A DNA stretch of 36,682 nt, taken from an uncultured Bacteroides sp. Lineage in GTDB: Bacteria; Bacteroidota; Bacteroidia; Bacteroidales; Bacteroidaceae. Below, one piece after another: positions 9,746 to 18,266 of this stretch (position 1 is its first letter; each line of letters starts with the position of its first letter). A program made the position numbers and the translations under genes. The stretch lies in assembly GCF_902491285.1 (NCBI RefSeq), contig NZ_CABUHK010000060.1:1-36682 (forward strand), read 5' to 3'. The notes beneath the pieces were generated by a model. It did not search any database and was not told the origin of the DNA. It saw only the letters and a list, made by a program, of their open reading frames with translations.

Positions 9746-12700
9746 ATGAAAAAATATAAAATAATAGCTTTGGCAATGTTAGCTTGCGTCAGCCTGAAAG
9801 GTATGGCGCAGGAAGAAAACAGTGTAACCGGAAAGGTGGTTGACAAGTTGGGCAATCCGGTGGCGGGTGCATTGGTTTCCATTGAAAACAATCCGTTGAT
9901 ACAGGAGGTCACGACTGACAGAAACGGGCTGTTTGCAATCACTGCGGATAAAAATCATCTTTTAAGAATACGGACAGGACGGGACGACACGAAAGTAGTA
10001 CCGGTGACGAACGGAAAAGCAATGACTATTGTTATCGACTTTTCCGGCGAGAAAGTGAATGTCGGTTTCGGATTGAACCAGACAAATGCAGAATCTACGG
10101 GAGCCGTATCTACTGTATATGCCGACCAGATAGACAACCGTTCTTCATTCGGTGTGGGAAATTCGTTATATGGTAATGTGACGGGACTGACTACCATGCA
10201 AAAGACGGGCACAGTGTGGGACCAGATTCCTTCCATGACTATCCGTGGCTTGCAAACCCTGAATGGTAATAACGGCATTCTTTTGGTAGTAGACGGACTG
10301 GAACGTGATAATAACTGGCAAGTCTTGAATTATATTACTCCCGAAGAAGTGGAGTCGGTAAGTGTTCTCCGTGACGCTGCGGCGGTGGCTCTTTATGGTT
10401 ACAGAGGTATCAACGGTGTTGTCAACATCGTCACCAAGCGCGGTAAATATAAAACGAGAGAAATCAATTTCTCCTACGACCATTCTTTCGACTTTCAGAC
10501 GCGTGTTCCGGAAATGGCAGATGCTTATACATACGCCAGTGCGGTGAACGAGGCTTATACGAATGCCGGTAAATCCGCCCGCTATTCGCAGAATGAGTTG
10601 GATGCTTATAAAAGCGGCAAATATCCCTACTTATACCCGAACGTGAATTGGGCTGACGAAGTGTTCCGGGACCAGGGAGCATCGGATATTGCTACGTTAA
10701 GTTTCCGTGGCGGTTCTACGAAGATGCGCTATTTCACTTTGTTGAACTTGCAGAATAACCGGGGCTTTATTGATAATACCGGTACGAATGACGGTTATTC
10801 TACTCAGAACAAATATTCAAGAGCTAATTTCCGTACCAATCTGGATATTGACTTGAGTCCGAAAACACGTATGCAGGCCAATATTATGGGAGTACTGAAT
10901 GAGTTCAGCCGTCCGGGTTTGGGAAGTGACAATTTGATGTATAAGATTGTCTCCGTGCCGTCGGCAGCTTTTCCTATCCAGACGGAAGACGGATTATGGG
11001 GTGGTAACTCTACTTGGGACGGTTATAATAACCCGGTTGCCCTGACGCAGGGACGTGGATATTCCAAAGGACATACACGTGCTCTGTATGCAGACATGAA
11101 GTTGAGTCAGGACTTGTCATCCGTAACTAAAGGTTTAAGTGCTTCCGTGCGCATGGGATATGATAATATCGCTTCTTATTGGGAGAACTATACGGTGAAC
11201 TATAAATATGGAATGAAATCTGTGGCGGGTTGGACTAATGGAGAGCCGGCAACGCTGACAGACTTCACGGGAGGTTCGGTGAGCAGTGTGGCAGGAGATA
11301 ATGCCAAACTTGACAGGCAATACCGTTCATTCAATTTTCAGATGAATGTGGACTGGTCGCGTACTTTCGGCAAGCATGATATTTATAGTATGTTATTGTA
11401 CACCTACAAATATGATAACAGCAATGGAACGAACAATTCTTTGTACACTCAAAATGCAGGTTGGTATACGCATTACGGATACAACAACCGTTATTTCGCG
11501 GATTTCACCTTGATGACTTCTGCATCCAATAAACTGGACCCGGACAGCCGTTGGGGACTGGCGCCTACAGTCGGCCTGGCATGGGTACTCTCTAATGAGG
11601 GTTTCATGAAGAACCAGAGTGTCATTGACTTTATGAAACTACGCGCTTCATTCGGTATCATCCGGACGGATAATATTCCTGCCGACGGCTATTGGCATAC
11701 GACAATGGTAGGCGGAAGCAGTTATCCTGTAGGAGCCGATTTTACAGGCGATGGCGGTTGGACGGAAGGAAGACTTCCTTCTCTGAACGGGACTACCGAA
11801 AAAGCATATAAGTATAATCTGGGTTTAGACATGTCTCTTCTGAAAGGATTGACTCTGACTGTCGACGGCTTTTATGAAAGACGTTCGGATATCTGGGTAA
11901 GCTCTGCCGGACAAAATTCAGCCGTACTGGGTGCATCGAGTTCTTACGTGAATGCAGGTATCGTGGATAGCTGGGGTACGGAGATTGGTTTGGATTATAC
12001 AAAGAAAATCGGTAATTTCCAACTTCGTGCAGGAGGTACCTTCTCTTATAGCCGCAGTAAGATTATTGAAATGATGGAATCACCGCAGGCATATGACTAT
12101 CTGCGTTCTACGGGCAAACCTGTCGGACAGATTTTCGGCTTGCAGGCAACGGGCTATTTTATGGATGATGCCGATGTGGCAAACAGTATTCCACAACAGT
12201 TCGGACCGGTAAGGGCAGGTGACATTAAGTACAAAGACATCAACGGCGACAATGTGATTAATGAGAATGATTATATACCGATGGGATATAACTCTACTTG
12301 TCCGGAAATCTATTACGGATTCAATGTCGGACTGGAATGGAAAGGGCTGGGCTTCAATGCTTATTTCCAGGGAGTAGGTAATTATACTGCTGTTCTGTCA
12401 TCCAATCTGTATCTTCCGTTGGTTGACAATACGAATATCTCCCAATATGCCTATGATAACCGCTGGACACCGGAAAACCCGAATGCCCGTTTCCCGCGCC
12501 TAAGCACTGAAACGGTGGATAATAACTTGAAGACTAGTTCGATATGGTTGACCGACCGCTCTTTCCTGAAGTTGCGCAATTGTGAGGTGTACTACAAACT
12601 CCCTTCTTCCTGGTTGAGCAAGATTAAGATGAAAAATGCAAAGGTGTACGTTAGAGGAACTGACTTGTTCAGTATCGACAGCATTGACCTGACTGACCCG

Positions 12701-12769
12701 GAAGCTATGGGGAACAACATTTATCCTGCTACCCGCTCCGTACATGTCGGTTTGTCGATAGGGCTTTAA
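9746..12769 (+). CDS. SusC-like TonB-dependent transporter, second copy
   Basis: This 1007-residue protein has a signal peptide MKKYKIIALAMLACVSLKGMAQ. A CarboxypepD_reg-like domain follows (about 26-95, VTGKVVDKLGNPVAGALVSI), then a plug (about 108-235) with MTIRGLQTLNGNNGILLVVDGLER split over two recognisable motifs, then VESVSVLRDAAAVALYGYRGINGVVNIVTKRG, and a barrel ending SVHVGLSIGL. The normal VVVGYG-QKK-LTGAVS junction is degenerate here (VNVGFGLNQTNAESTGAVS), so the TonB box is atypical. The sequence is clearly diverged from the first copy, so this is not a recent duplication. It pairs with the susD at 12810, and the locus therefore has two import complexes. Function is assigned by family, substrate by context. 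Confidence 0.95.
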   Translation: MKKYKIIALAMLACVSLKGMAQEENSVTGKVVDKLGNPVAGALVSIENNPLIQEVTTDRNGLFAITADKNHLLRIRTGRDDTKVVPVTNGKAMTIVIDFSGEKVNVGFGLNQTNAESTGAVSTVYADQIDNRSSFGVGNSLYGNVTGLTTMQKTGTVWDQIPSMTIRGLQTLNGNNGILLVVDGLERDNNWQVLNYITPEEVESVSVLRDAAAVALYGYRGINGVVNIVTKRGKYKTREINFSYDHSFDFQTRVPEMADAYTYASAVNEAYTNAGKSARYSQNELDAYKSGKYPYLYPNVNWADEVFRDQGASDIATLSFRGGSTKMRYFTLLNLQNNRGFIDNTGTNDGYSTQNKYSRANFRTNLDIDLSPKTRMQANIMGVLNEFSRPGLGSDNLMYKIVSVPSAAFPIQTEDGLWGGNSTWDGYNNPVALTQGRGYSKGHTRALYADMKLSQDLSSVTKGLSASVRMGYDNIASYWENYTVNYKYGMKSVAGWTNGEPATLTDFTGGSVSSVAGDNAKLDRQYRSFNFQMNVDWSRTFGKHDIYSMLLYTYKYDNSNGTNNSLYTQNAGWYTHYGYNNRYFADFTLMTSASNKLDPDSRWGLAPTVGLAWVLSNEGFMKNQSVIDFMKLRASFGIIRTDNIPADGYWHTTMVGGSSYPVGADFTGDGGWTEGRLPSLNGTTEKAYKYNLGLDMSLLKGLTLTVDGFYERRSDIWVSSAGQNSAVLGASSSYVNAGIVDSWGTEIGLDYTKKIGNFQLRAGGTFSYSRSKIIEMMESPQAYDYLRSTGKPVGQIFGLQATGYFMDDADVANSIPQQFGPVRAGDIKYKDINGDNVINENDYIPMGYNSTCPEIYYGFNVGLEWKGLGFNAYFQGVGNYTAVLSSNLYLPLVDNTNISQYAYDNRWTPENPNARFPRLSTETVDNNLKTSSIWLTDRSFLKLRNCEVYYKLPSSWLSKIKMKNAKVYVRGTDLFSIDSIDLTDPEAMGNNIYPATRSVHVGLSIGL

Positions 12770-12809
12770 AAGAAACTTTAAATCTTGAACTTTAAAAACT
12801 TACAACGAT

Positions 12810-14477
12810 ATGAAATTAAAGAATATATGTCTCGGTATAGTTTGTGTGGCAGCTTTGTCGGCCTGTGCCGATAAGATGGACTACCACGAATATACTACTT
12901 ATGATAAGGAATATGTCTTTTCTGACTTTGGCCGCACCGCCGGATTCGTGAATAATATCTATTCCTATCTGGATGCTGATTTGCCGGGTCTTACGTCTTT
13001 GGCGTCCGCTTGTGATGAGGCCGAGATGGCGCTTACCTACTCTTCGGTGCTGGACTACACAAACGGCAACTGGAGTGCCTTGAATCCCAAATCGCAATGG
13101 GGATACTATACTGCTATCCGTGAGATTAACTATTTCCTGAAAGAAGGAACCGGCCTGGACTTTTACGACTTGCGTTTTCAGATAGATTATCAGTCGCAGA
13201 TGAACCGGTACAACCGCTATCCGTATGAAGTCCGCCTGTTGCGTGCTTACTACTACTTCTTGTTGGTGCGTGCCTATGGAGATGTTCCTTTCACTACGGA
13301 GGTGCTTACCGAAGCGGAAGCCAATTCTATCACCCGTACGCCTGCTTCGGAGATTTTCGACTTTATCGTGAAAGAATGTGACTTGGTAGCTGTCAAACTT
13401 CCGGTGAAATATTCCGGTCTGGATAACGATGCTGCCGGTGGTGCCGATAATCCCGAAACAGGACGTGTGACGCGTGGAGTCGCTTTGGCGCTGAAAGCCC
13501 GTACATTGCTTTATCGTGCCAGCAAGCTATTCAACGAAAGTGAAGATAAGACACTTTGGAAGGAAGCTGCAACGGCTACCAAAGCTGTGATTGATTATTG
13601 CAACGAGAATGAAATCACCCTGGGAGCGTACACCGCTTTGTGGGGAACAGACAATTATAAGGCTGCGGAAGTGATATTTGCACGCCGTCTTGGAGATATG
13701 AACAGCCCCGAATGGTATAATTTCCCGATTGGTATGGAAAACGCCAATTCCGGTAATTGTCCCACACAAACGTTGGTAGATGCTTATGAAATGCAAGACG
13801 GCAGCACCCCTGACCCAAGTAATCCGTATGAGGGAAGAGACCCGCGTATGGGAATGACGATTGCGGTGAACGGAGATAAGTGGCCTGATGCCAATCCTTA
13901 TCCATTGGAAATTTACTACGGGGGAAGAAACGGACTGCCTGTTTCGTATGCGACTCCGACCGGTTACTATCTGAAAAAATACCTGGATAGCTCTATCGAC
14001 ATCAGTGATAGCGATGGCACCGGCGGCAAACGCCATAGTTGGATAACTTTCCGTCTGGGAGAATTTTACCTGAATTATGCGGAAGCGGTATTCAAGTATC
14101 TGGGTTCTGCGGATGCTACATCCGGTGAGTTTGATATGTCGGCACGCGAAGCAGTTAACAAAATACGTAAACGTACGGGAGTGAATATGCCGGAATTTCC
14201 GTCAGGAATGAGTAATGCTGACTTTTGGACTCGCTATAAAAAAGAACGCATGGTGGAACTTGCATTTGAAGGTCATCGTTTCTGGGACATTCGCCGTTGG
14301 AAAGAAGGAGGTATCACCAGTATTTCACGAATGGGAATTACCTTGAATGCCAACCAGACATTGACTTACACCAAAACGACGAAGCCGCTGGTTTGGGAGG
14401 ATAAGATGTATTTCTATCCGATACCCGATTCGGAGATACGGAAGAATGGAAATCTGACTCAAAATGCAGGTTGGTAA
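12810..14477 (+). CDS. SusD-like surface glycan-binding lipoprotein, second copy
   Basis: This 555-residue RagB/SusD-family lipoprotein is the partner of the second SusC. The signal peptide ends in the lipobox LSACADK (Cys about residue 19). Family hallmarks are YPYEVRLLRAYYYFLLVRAYGDVPF, RGVALALKARTLLYRASKLF, an RLGEFYLNYAEAVFKY segment, INKIRKRTG-like sequence, and YKKERMVELAFEGHRFWDIRRWKEG. It ends LTQNAGW. It starts 40 bp after the second susC and ends 37 bp before the start of the next lipoprotein gene, consistent with one transcript. It differs strongly from the first SusD in length and sequence, which suggests that the two pairs take different oligosaccharides. Confidence 0.95.
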   Translation: MKLKNICLGIVCVAALSACADKMDYHEYTTYDKEYVFSDFGRTAGFVNNIYSYLDADLPGLTSLASACDEAEMALTYSSVLDYTNGNWSALNPKSQWGYYTAIREINYFLKEGTGLDFYDLRFQIDYQSQMNRYNRYPYEVRLLRAYYYFLLVRAYGDVPFTTEVLTEAEANSITRTPASEIFDFIVKECDLVAVKLPVKYSGLDNDAAGGADNPETGRVTRGVALALKARTLLYRASKLFNESEDKTLWKEAATATKAVIDYCNENEITLGAYTALWGTDNYKAAEVIFARRLGDMNSPEWYNFPIGMENANSGNCPTQTLVDAYEMQDGSTPDPSNPYEGRDPRMGMTIAVNGDKWPDANPYPLEIYYGGRNGLPVSYATPTGYYLKKYLDSSIDISDSDGTGGKRHSWITFRLGEFYLNYAEAVFKYLGSADATSGEFDMSAREAVNKIRKRTGVNMPEFPSGMSNADFWTRYKKERMVELAFEGHRFWDIRRWKEGGITSISRMGITLNANQTLTYTKTTKPLVWEDKMYFYPIPDSEIRKNGNLTQNAGW

Positions 14478-14514
14478 AAGAACATACGTGTTTAATTCAT
14501 TAAAAAGAGAAACT

Positions 14515-15411
14515 ATGAAATTGAATTTTAAATATATAATTGCGGCCGGCTTACTTGTTTGCATGGCGGGGTGTGATGATAAACTTGAAACCTTTGAGGT
14601 CGTGGGAAGTACGGCTGCACCTGTTGCCATTGCCCCGTCTACTGTTAGCTCGCAAGCGCTGCCCGGACAGATTAATCTGTCTTGGGAGCCTGTCGAAGGA
14701 GCTTATGAGTATCTGAAGATAAAGTATTATGACCCTTTGCAAAAGAAGGAAATCTATCTGGTTGCTTCCAACGGAACATCTGAATTATTGATAGACAATA
14801 CCCGGGCACGTTTCGGAGATTATTCGTTCTTCTTCCAGACATTTAATGCCGCCAATCAGGGGAGTGCCGTGACGGAGATAAAAGCTGCTTCGGGAGCTGC
14901 TCCCGCTGTGTATACGGAAGTATCCCGCACGAAAGTAAACTTAACGGTGGAACAACTTTCCTGTAATTATCCCGATGCTTCCGAAGGTATCTTTAAGTAT
15001 TTGATAGATGGTGACACAGGGTCAAGTTCTTTTTTTCATACCAACTGGCATTCTCCGCAAGCACCGTTGCCTCATTATATACAAATAGACTTTAATGAAG
15101 AGCATGAGAACTTTGCGTTTGAGTATTACACACGTGATACCAGTAATTCGGATGGTTATCCGACATCTGCCGAACTACAGATTAGTAATGATGGAACGAA
15201 TTGGGAAACGGTTTCTGCTTTAAGCGGATTGCCGGCTGTACGCAAGACTCGGTATGCTACGGAATTTATGATGCCGGGCAAGAAGTTCAAGCATTTCCGT
15301 TTCAACGTAACGACGAGTTCACAAAGCAAAAACTATTTCCACATCGGGGAGATTGTTTTTTATGATGCGAAGGTCGATATCTACGACCCCGAAACAGTTT
15401 CTTTGGATTAA
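14515..15411 (+). CDS. Surface glycan-binding lipoprotein with FN3-like and F5/8 type C (discoidin) domains
   Basis: This is a non-catalytic lipoprotein of 298 residues. The ATG at 14515 is chosen over the upstream in-frame ATG at 14464 because it starts a lipoprotein signal MKLNFKYIIAAGLLVCMAGC. The upstream start would overlap the previous gene and bury the signal. CDDK after the lipobox is an acidic surface-export type sequence. Residues about 30-120 look like an FN3-type beta-sandwich (INLSWEPVEGAYEYLKIKYY, YSFFFQTFNAANQGS). Residues about 145-290 look like a DUF5000/discoidin-type carbohydrate-binding fold (PHYIQIDFNEEHENFAFEYY, SAELQISNDGTNWETVSAL, FKHFRFNVT, FHIGEIVFYD). It sits between the second susD and the GH16, the usual place of a SusE-position surface glycan-binding protein. 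Its ligand is unknown and is probably galactan. Confidence 0.8.
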   Translation: MKLNFKYIIAAGLLVCMAGCDDKLETFEVVGSTAAPVAIAPSTVSSQALPGQINLSWEPVEGAYEYLKIKYYDPLQKKEIYLVASNGTSELLIDNTRARFGDYSFFFQTFNAANQGSAVTEIKAASGAAPAVYTEVSRTKVNLTVEQLSCNYPDASEGIFKYLIDGDTGSSSFFHTNWHSPQAPLPHYIQIDFNEEHENFAFEYYTRDTSNSDGYPTSAELQISNDGTNWETVSALSGLPAVRKTRYATEFMMPGKKFKHFRFNVTTSSQSKNYFHIGEIVFYDAKVDIYDPETVSLD

Positions 15412-15430
15412 TTTAAAATAAAGCGTAAAA

Positions 15431-16894
15431 ATGAAAAGGAATAAGATATGGATGGTCGCCTGTATGGTGGCGGCTAGCGTCAACGGTCTGTATGGCTGTG
15501 ACGATGACAAGGATTTCAGTTACAATGGGAATTTGGACTTGAACTTGCTGGGACTGAAACAAGCTCGGGAGATATGGGACGGAAGCCAGTGCAATATAAA
15601 GAATGCCTTTGATTCGGATTCTGTTGTTGTCGATTTCTCCTATGATTTGAGCCTTGCCTTGTATCAGAACAGGAAAGCGGAAAAAGATGTTGTAGTAGGT
15701 CTGACAGTCGATGCGGACACGTTAACCAAAGCGACAGCCCGGGCAGACGAAGGAGGTATCTACAGCGTATATGCAAATGCGGAACTCCTGCCTGCGGACT
15801 ATTACATTCTCTCATCGGATAAGATGGAACTGTCTGCCGGAAAGGCTGAATCAGATAAGGTGGAATTGATTGTTTATCAGGCGGATTTGACTACGTTGGT
15901 AAACGAACGTAAAGAGAGCGCTAACTTTGTGTTACCGTTGAAAATCAAGGATTCATCCTCTTATGCTATTAATGAGAAAACGAATACGATGATGTTTTTC
16001 TTCACTGTAACGTATGTGCCGGAGGTCGTACCATCCGGCCCCGAATATGAGCCGGATATGGAAGGTGTGCCTGACGACCATACACTGGCGGGAGGATATA
16101 AGCTGTTGTGGCATGATGAATTTAATGGTACAGGCATTCCTAATCCTGATATGTGGCGTTTTGAAGAAGGTTTCCAGCGTAATGAAGAAGACCAGTGGTA
16201 TCAGTCGGACAATGCCAGGATGAATAAAGGTGCCTTAGTGTTTACAGCCAAAGAGGAGCGTGTGAAGAATCCTAATTATAATGCAGGAGCAACAGGCGGA
16301 AATGCATGGAAGCAGACTCGTGAATATGCGGAATACACGTCTTCCTGTATCGTAGCGAAAGGTGATTATGCCTTTAAATATGGAAGGATAGAAGTGCGTG
16401 CTAAAATACCTGTTGAGCAAGGAGCCTGGCCGGCTATCTGGTCTACAGGAAACTGGTATGAATGGCCGTTGGGTGGAGAAATTGATATCTTGGAATTTTA
16501 TAAGGAAAAGATTCATGCTAACCTGTGTTGGGGAGGTTCTGCCCGTTGGAGCGGTACGTGGAACTCGAAGAATTATCCGATTACCCAATTTACTTCTGCC
16601 GACTCTGAATGGGCAGATAAATATCATATTTGGCGAATGGATTGGGATGAGAAGTATATCCGTATTTATTTGGATGATTTTTTATTGAATGAGACGGACT
16701 TAAGCACAACCGTTAATAAAGGTGACCATGGTGCGGGAGACGGTGGATATATCAACCCCTATTCAAATAATTTTGATGGGTTCGGTCAACTGATGATGCT
16801 GAATCTTGCGATTGGTGGTATCAATGGGCGACCTGTTCAAGCGAAATTCCCGTTAGAATATTGCGTTGACTATGTAAGGGTTTATCAGAAATAG
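15431..16894 (+). CDS. GH16 endo-glycanase, likely surface endo-beta-1,3-galactanase
   Basis: This is a 487-residue lipoprotein (signal ending LYGCDDDKD, Cys23). The acidic run after the cysteine suggests display on the cell surface. Residues about 40-195 resemble a DUF1735-type (BT_3987-like) N-terminal domain (AELLPADYYILSSDKMELSAG, FVLPLKIKDSSSYAI). Residues about 225-487 are a GH16 jelly roll with WHDEFNGTGIPNPDMWRFEEG and the catalytic motif EIDILEF. E350 is the predicted nucleophile, D352 assists, and E355 is the acid/base. The inserted residue (beta-bulge form) is shared with laminarinase-like GH16 groups. GH16 endo-galactanases are known as surface enzymes that make AGP accessible to Bacteroides. 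The companion GH43_24, GH154 and GH145 genes favour that specificity over laminarin, agar or porphyran. It is the only endo-acting enzyme of the locus. The family is certain and the substrate is likely. Confidence 0.9.
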   Translation: MKRNKIWMVACMVAASVNGLYGCDDDKDFSYNGNLDLNLLGLKQAREIWDGSQCNIKNAFDSDSVVVDFSYDLSLALYQNRKAEKDVVVGLTVDADTLTKATARADEGGIYSVYANAELLPADYYILSSDKMELSAGKAESDKVELIVYQADLTTLVNERKESANFVLPLKIKDSSSYAINEKTNTMMFFFTVTYVPEVVPSGPEYEPDMEGVPDDHTLAGGYKLLWHDEFNGTGIPNPDMWRFEEGFQRNEEDQWYQSDNARMNKGALVFTAKEERVKNPNYNAGATGGNAWKQTREYAEYTSSCIVAKGDYAFKYGRIEVRAKIPVEQGAWPAIWSTGNWYEWPLGGEIDILEFYKEKIHANLCWGGSARWSGTWNSKNYPITQFTSADSEWADKYHIWRMDWDEKYIRIYLDDFLLNETDLSTTVNKGDHGAGDGGYINPYSNNFDGFGQLMMLNLAIGGINGRPVQAKFPLEYCVDYVRVYQK

Positions 16895-16905
16895 TCATTT
16901 CAGCT

Positions 16906-16954
16906 TATCCCGTATTATCAAACCCTTTTCGGAATCTTTGAATAATACGGGATA
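16906..16954. terminator. 13-bp perfect inverted repeat between the GH16 and GH43 genes
   Basis: The arms are TATCCCGTATTAT (16906-16918) and ATAATACGGGATA (16942-16954), around a 23-nt loop. There is no long T run after it, so it may be a weak terminator or an mRNA-stability hairpin that lowers distal gene expression, rather than a classical intrinsic terminator. Confidence 0.5.
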
Positions 16955-16982
16955 CCTGTTATTTTGCAATGATGAAAAGCAT

Positions 16983-18143
16983 ATGATTATGTTGAAACAA
17001 GACTATAAAAAAAGACTCGTGTACATACTTCTTGCTCTAGGTGTATTGTTCGGCATTTCCGTTCAGGGTTGTGGCTTGGTTACGGATGGAGATAAAGGTA
17101 TCATTTCCGGCGAAGTGTGGAGAGATATGAATGGAGATACTATTAATGCACATGGTGGCGGTCTGCTATTCCATGAAGAGAAATATTACTGGTTCGGCGA
17201 AAACCGCCCTGCATCCGGTTTTGTCACAGAGAAGGGAATAAACTGTTATTCTTCAACCGACTTATGCGACTGGAAATATGAAGGAATTGCTTTGGGGGTC
17301 TCCGGTGAAGAGGGACATGATATTGAAAAAGGATGTATCATGGAACGCCCGAAAGTGATATATAATGAGAAAACCGGAAAGTTTGTGATGTGGTTCCATC
17401 TGGAACTGAAAGGGATGGGATATGAACCTGCGCGGGCTGCGGTGGCAATTAGTGATTCTCCTGCCGGGCCTTACCGGTTTATCCGTTCCGGTCGTGTCAA
17501 TCCGGGTATCTATCCGTTGAATATGGGCACTGAGGAGCAGGAAATCGAATGGGACTTTTCTGAATATAAGGAATGGTGGACCCCGGAATGGTATAGTGCC
17601 ATTGAAAAAGGATTGTTTGTGAAAAGAGATATGGAAGGCGGGCAGATGTCCCGGGATATGACCTTGTTTGTAGATGATGATGGGAAAGGCTATCATATTT
17701 ATTCTTCGGAAGATAACCTGACATTGCAGATTGCTGAATTGTCTGATGATTATCTCGGTCATACGGGCAGGTATATACGTATCTTCCCCGGTGGACATAA
17801 TGAAGCCCCTGCTATTTTCAAGAAAGACGGAACATACTGGATGATAACTTCCGGTTGTACGGGATGGGAGCCTAATAAAGCCCGGCTGTTAACTGCTACT
17901 TCGATTCTTGGAGAATGGAAACAACTTCCGAATCCATGCGTCGGAGAGAAAGCGGATAAGACGTTCGGGGGACAAGGCACATATATTCTCCCTTTGCAAG
18001 GGAAGAAAGACCGGTTTGTTTTTATGGCAGATGGCTGGCGTCCGGAGAGTTTGTCGGATTCACGTTATATCTGGCTGCCTATTCAATTTAATGAAAAAGG
18101 AATACCTTTTATAGAATGGATTGATAGGTGGAAACCTTATTAA
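16983..18143 (+). CDS. GH43 subfamily 24-type exo-beta-1,3-galactanase
   Basis: This is a lipoprotein of 386 residues from the ATG at 16983. A start at 16989 is also possible. The upstream in-frame ATG at 16938 would place the inverted-repeat arm inside the gene and delay the signal peptide. The signal ends GISVQGC. The sequence follows fungal exo-beta-1,3-galactanase Pc1,3Gal43A closely from memory: NAHGGGLLFHEEKYYWFGEN, CYSSTDLCDWKYEG, MERPKVIYN (E121), HNEAPAIFKKDG (E274, predicted acid), GGQGTYILPL (Q331) and DGWRPESLSDSRYIWLP. Family 43 normally has an Asp base. The Q331 position matches the Gln reported to act in the GH43_24 group. It releases Gal from beta-1,3-galactan chain ends and can bypass side chains. 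It has no acidic surface-export run, so it probably faces the periplasm. GH43 family assignment is firm and subfamily 24 is very likely. Confidence 0.87.
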   Translation: MIMLKQDYKKRLVYILLALGVLFGISVQGCGLVTDGDKGIISGEVWRDMNGDTINAHGGGLLFHEEKYYWFGENRPASGFVTEKGINCYSSTDLCDWKYEGIALGVSGEEGHDIEKGCIMERPKVIYNEKTGKFVMWFHLELKGMGYEPARAAVAISDSPAGPYRFIRSGRVNPGIYPLNMGTEEQEIEWDFSEYKEWWTPEWYSAIEKGLFVKRDMEGGQMSRDMTLFVDDDGKGYHIYSSEDNLTLQIAELSDDYLGHTGRYIRIFPGGHNEAPAIFKKDGTYWMITSGCTGWEPNKARLLTATSILGEWKQLPNPCVGEKADKTFGGQGTYILPLQGKKDRFVFMADGWRPESLSDSRYIWLPIQFNEKGIPFIEWIDRWKPY

Positions 18144-18233
18144 TTTCGTATATATAACTGTAACTGTATGAGATTTGGTCTTTTGGTATCCCTTTTTGAC
18201 ACAAATTTAGACGTTATTCTTGTGAGTATAAAG

Positions 18234-18241
18234 TATCTTTG
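18234..18241 (+). promoter_or_regulatory. Putative internal promoter (-7 element) before the GH154-type gene
   Basis: TATCTTTG matches TAnnTTTG in the 123-bp gap after the GH43 gene, 26 bp before the chosen ATG. No clear -33 TTTG is at the right spacing. It would allow the last three enzyme genes to be transcribed separately. Confidence 0.4.
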
Positions 18242-18266
18242 TAAACGAAAAACCTATAATAATATC

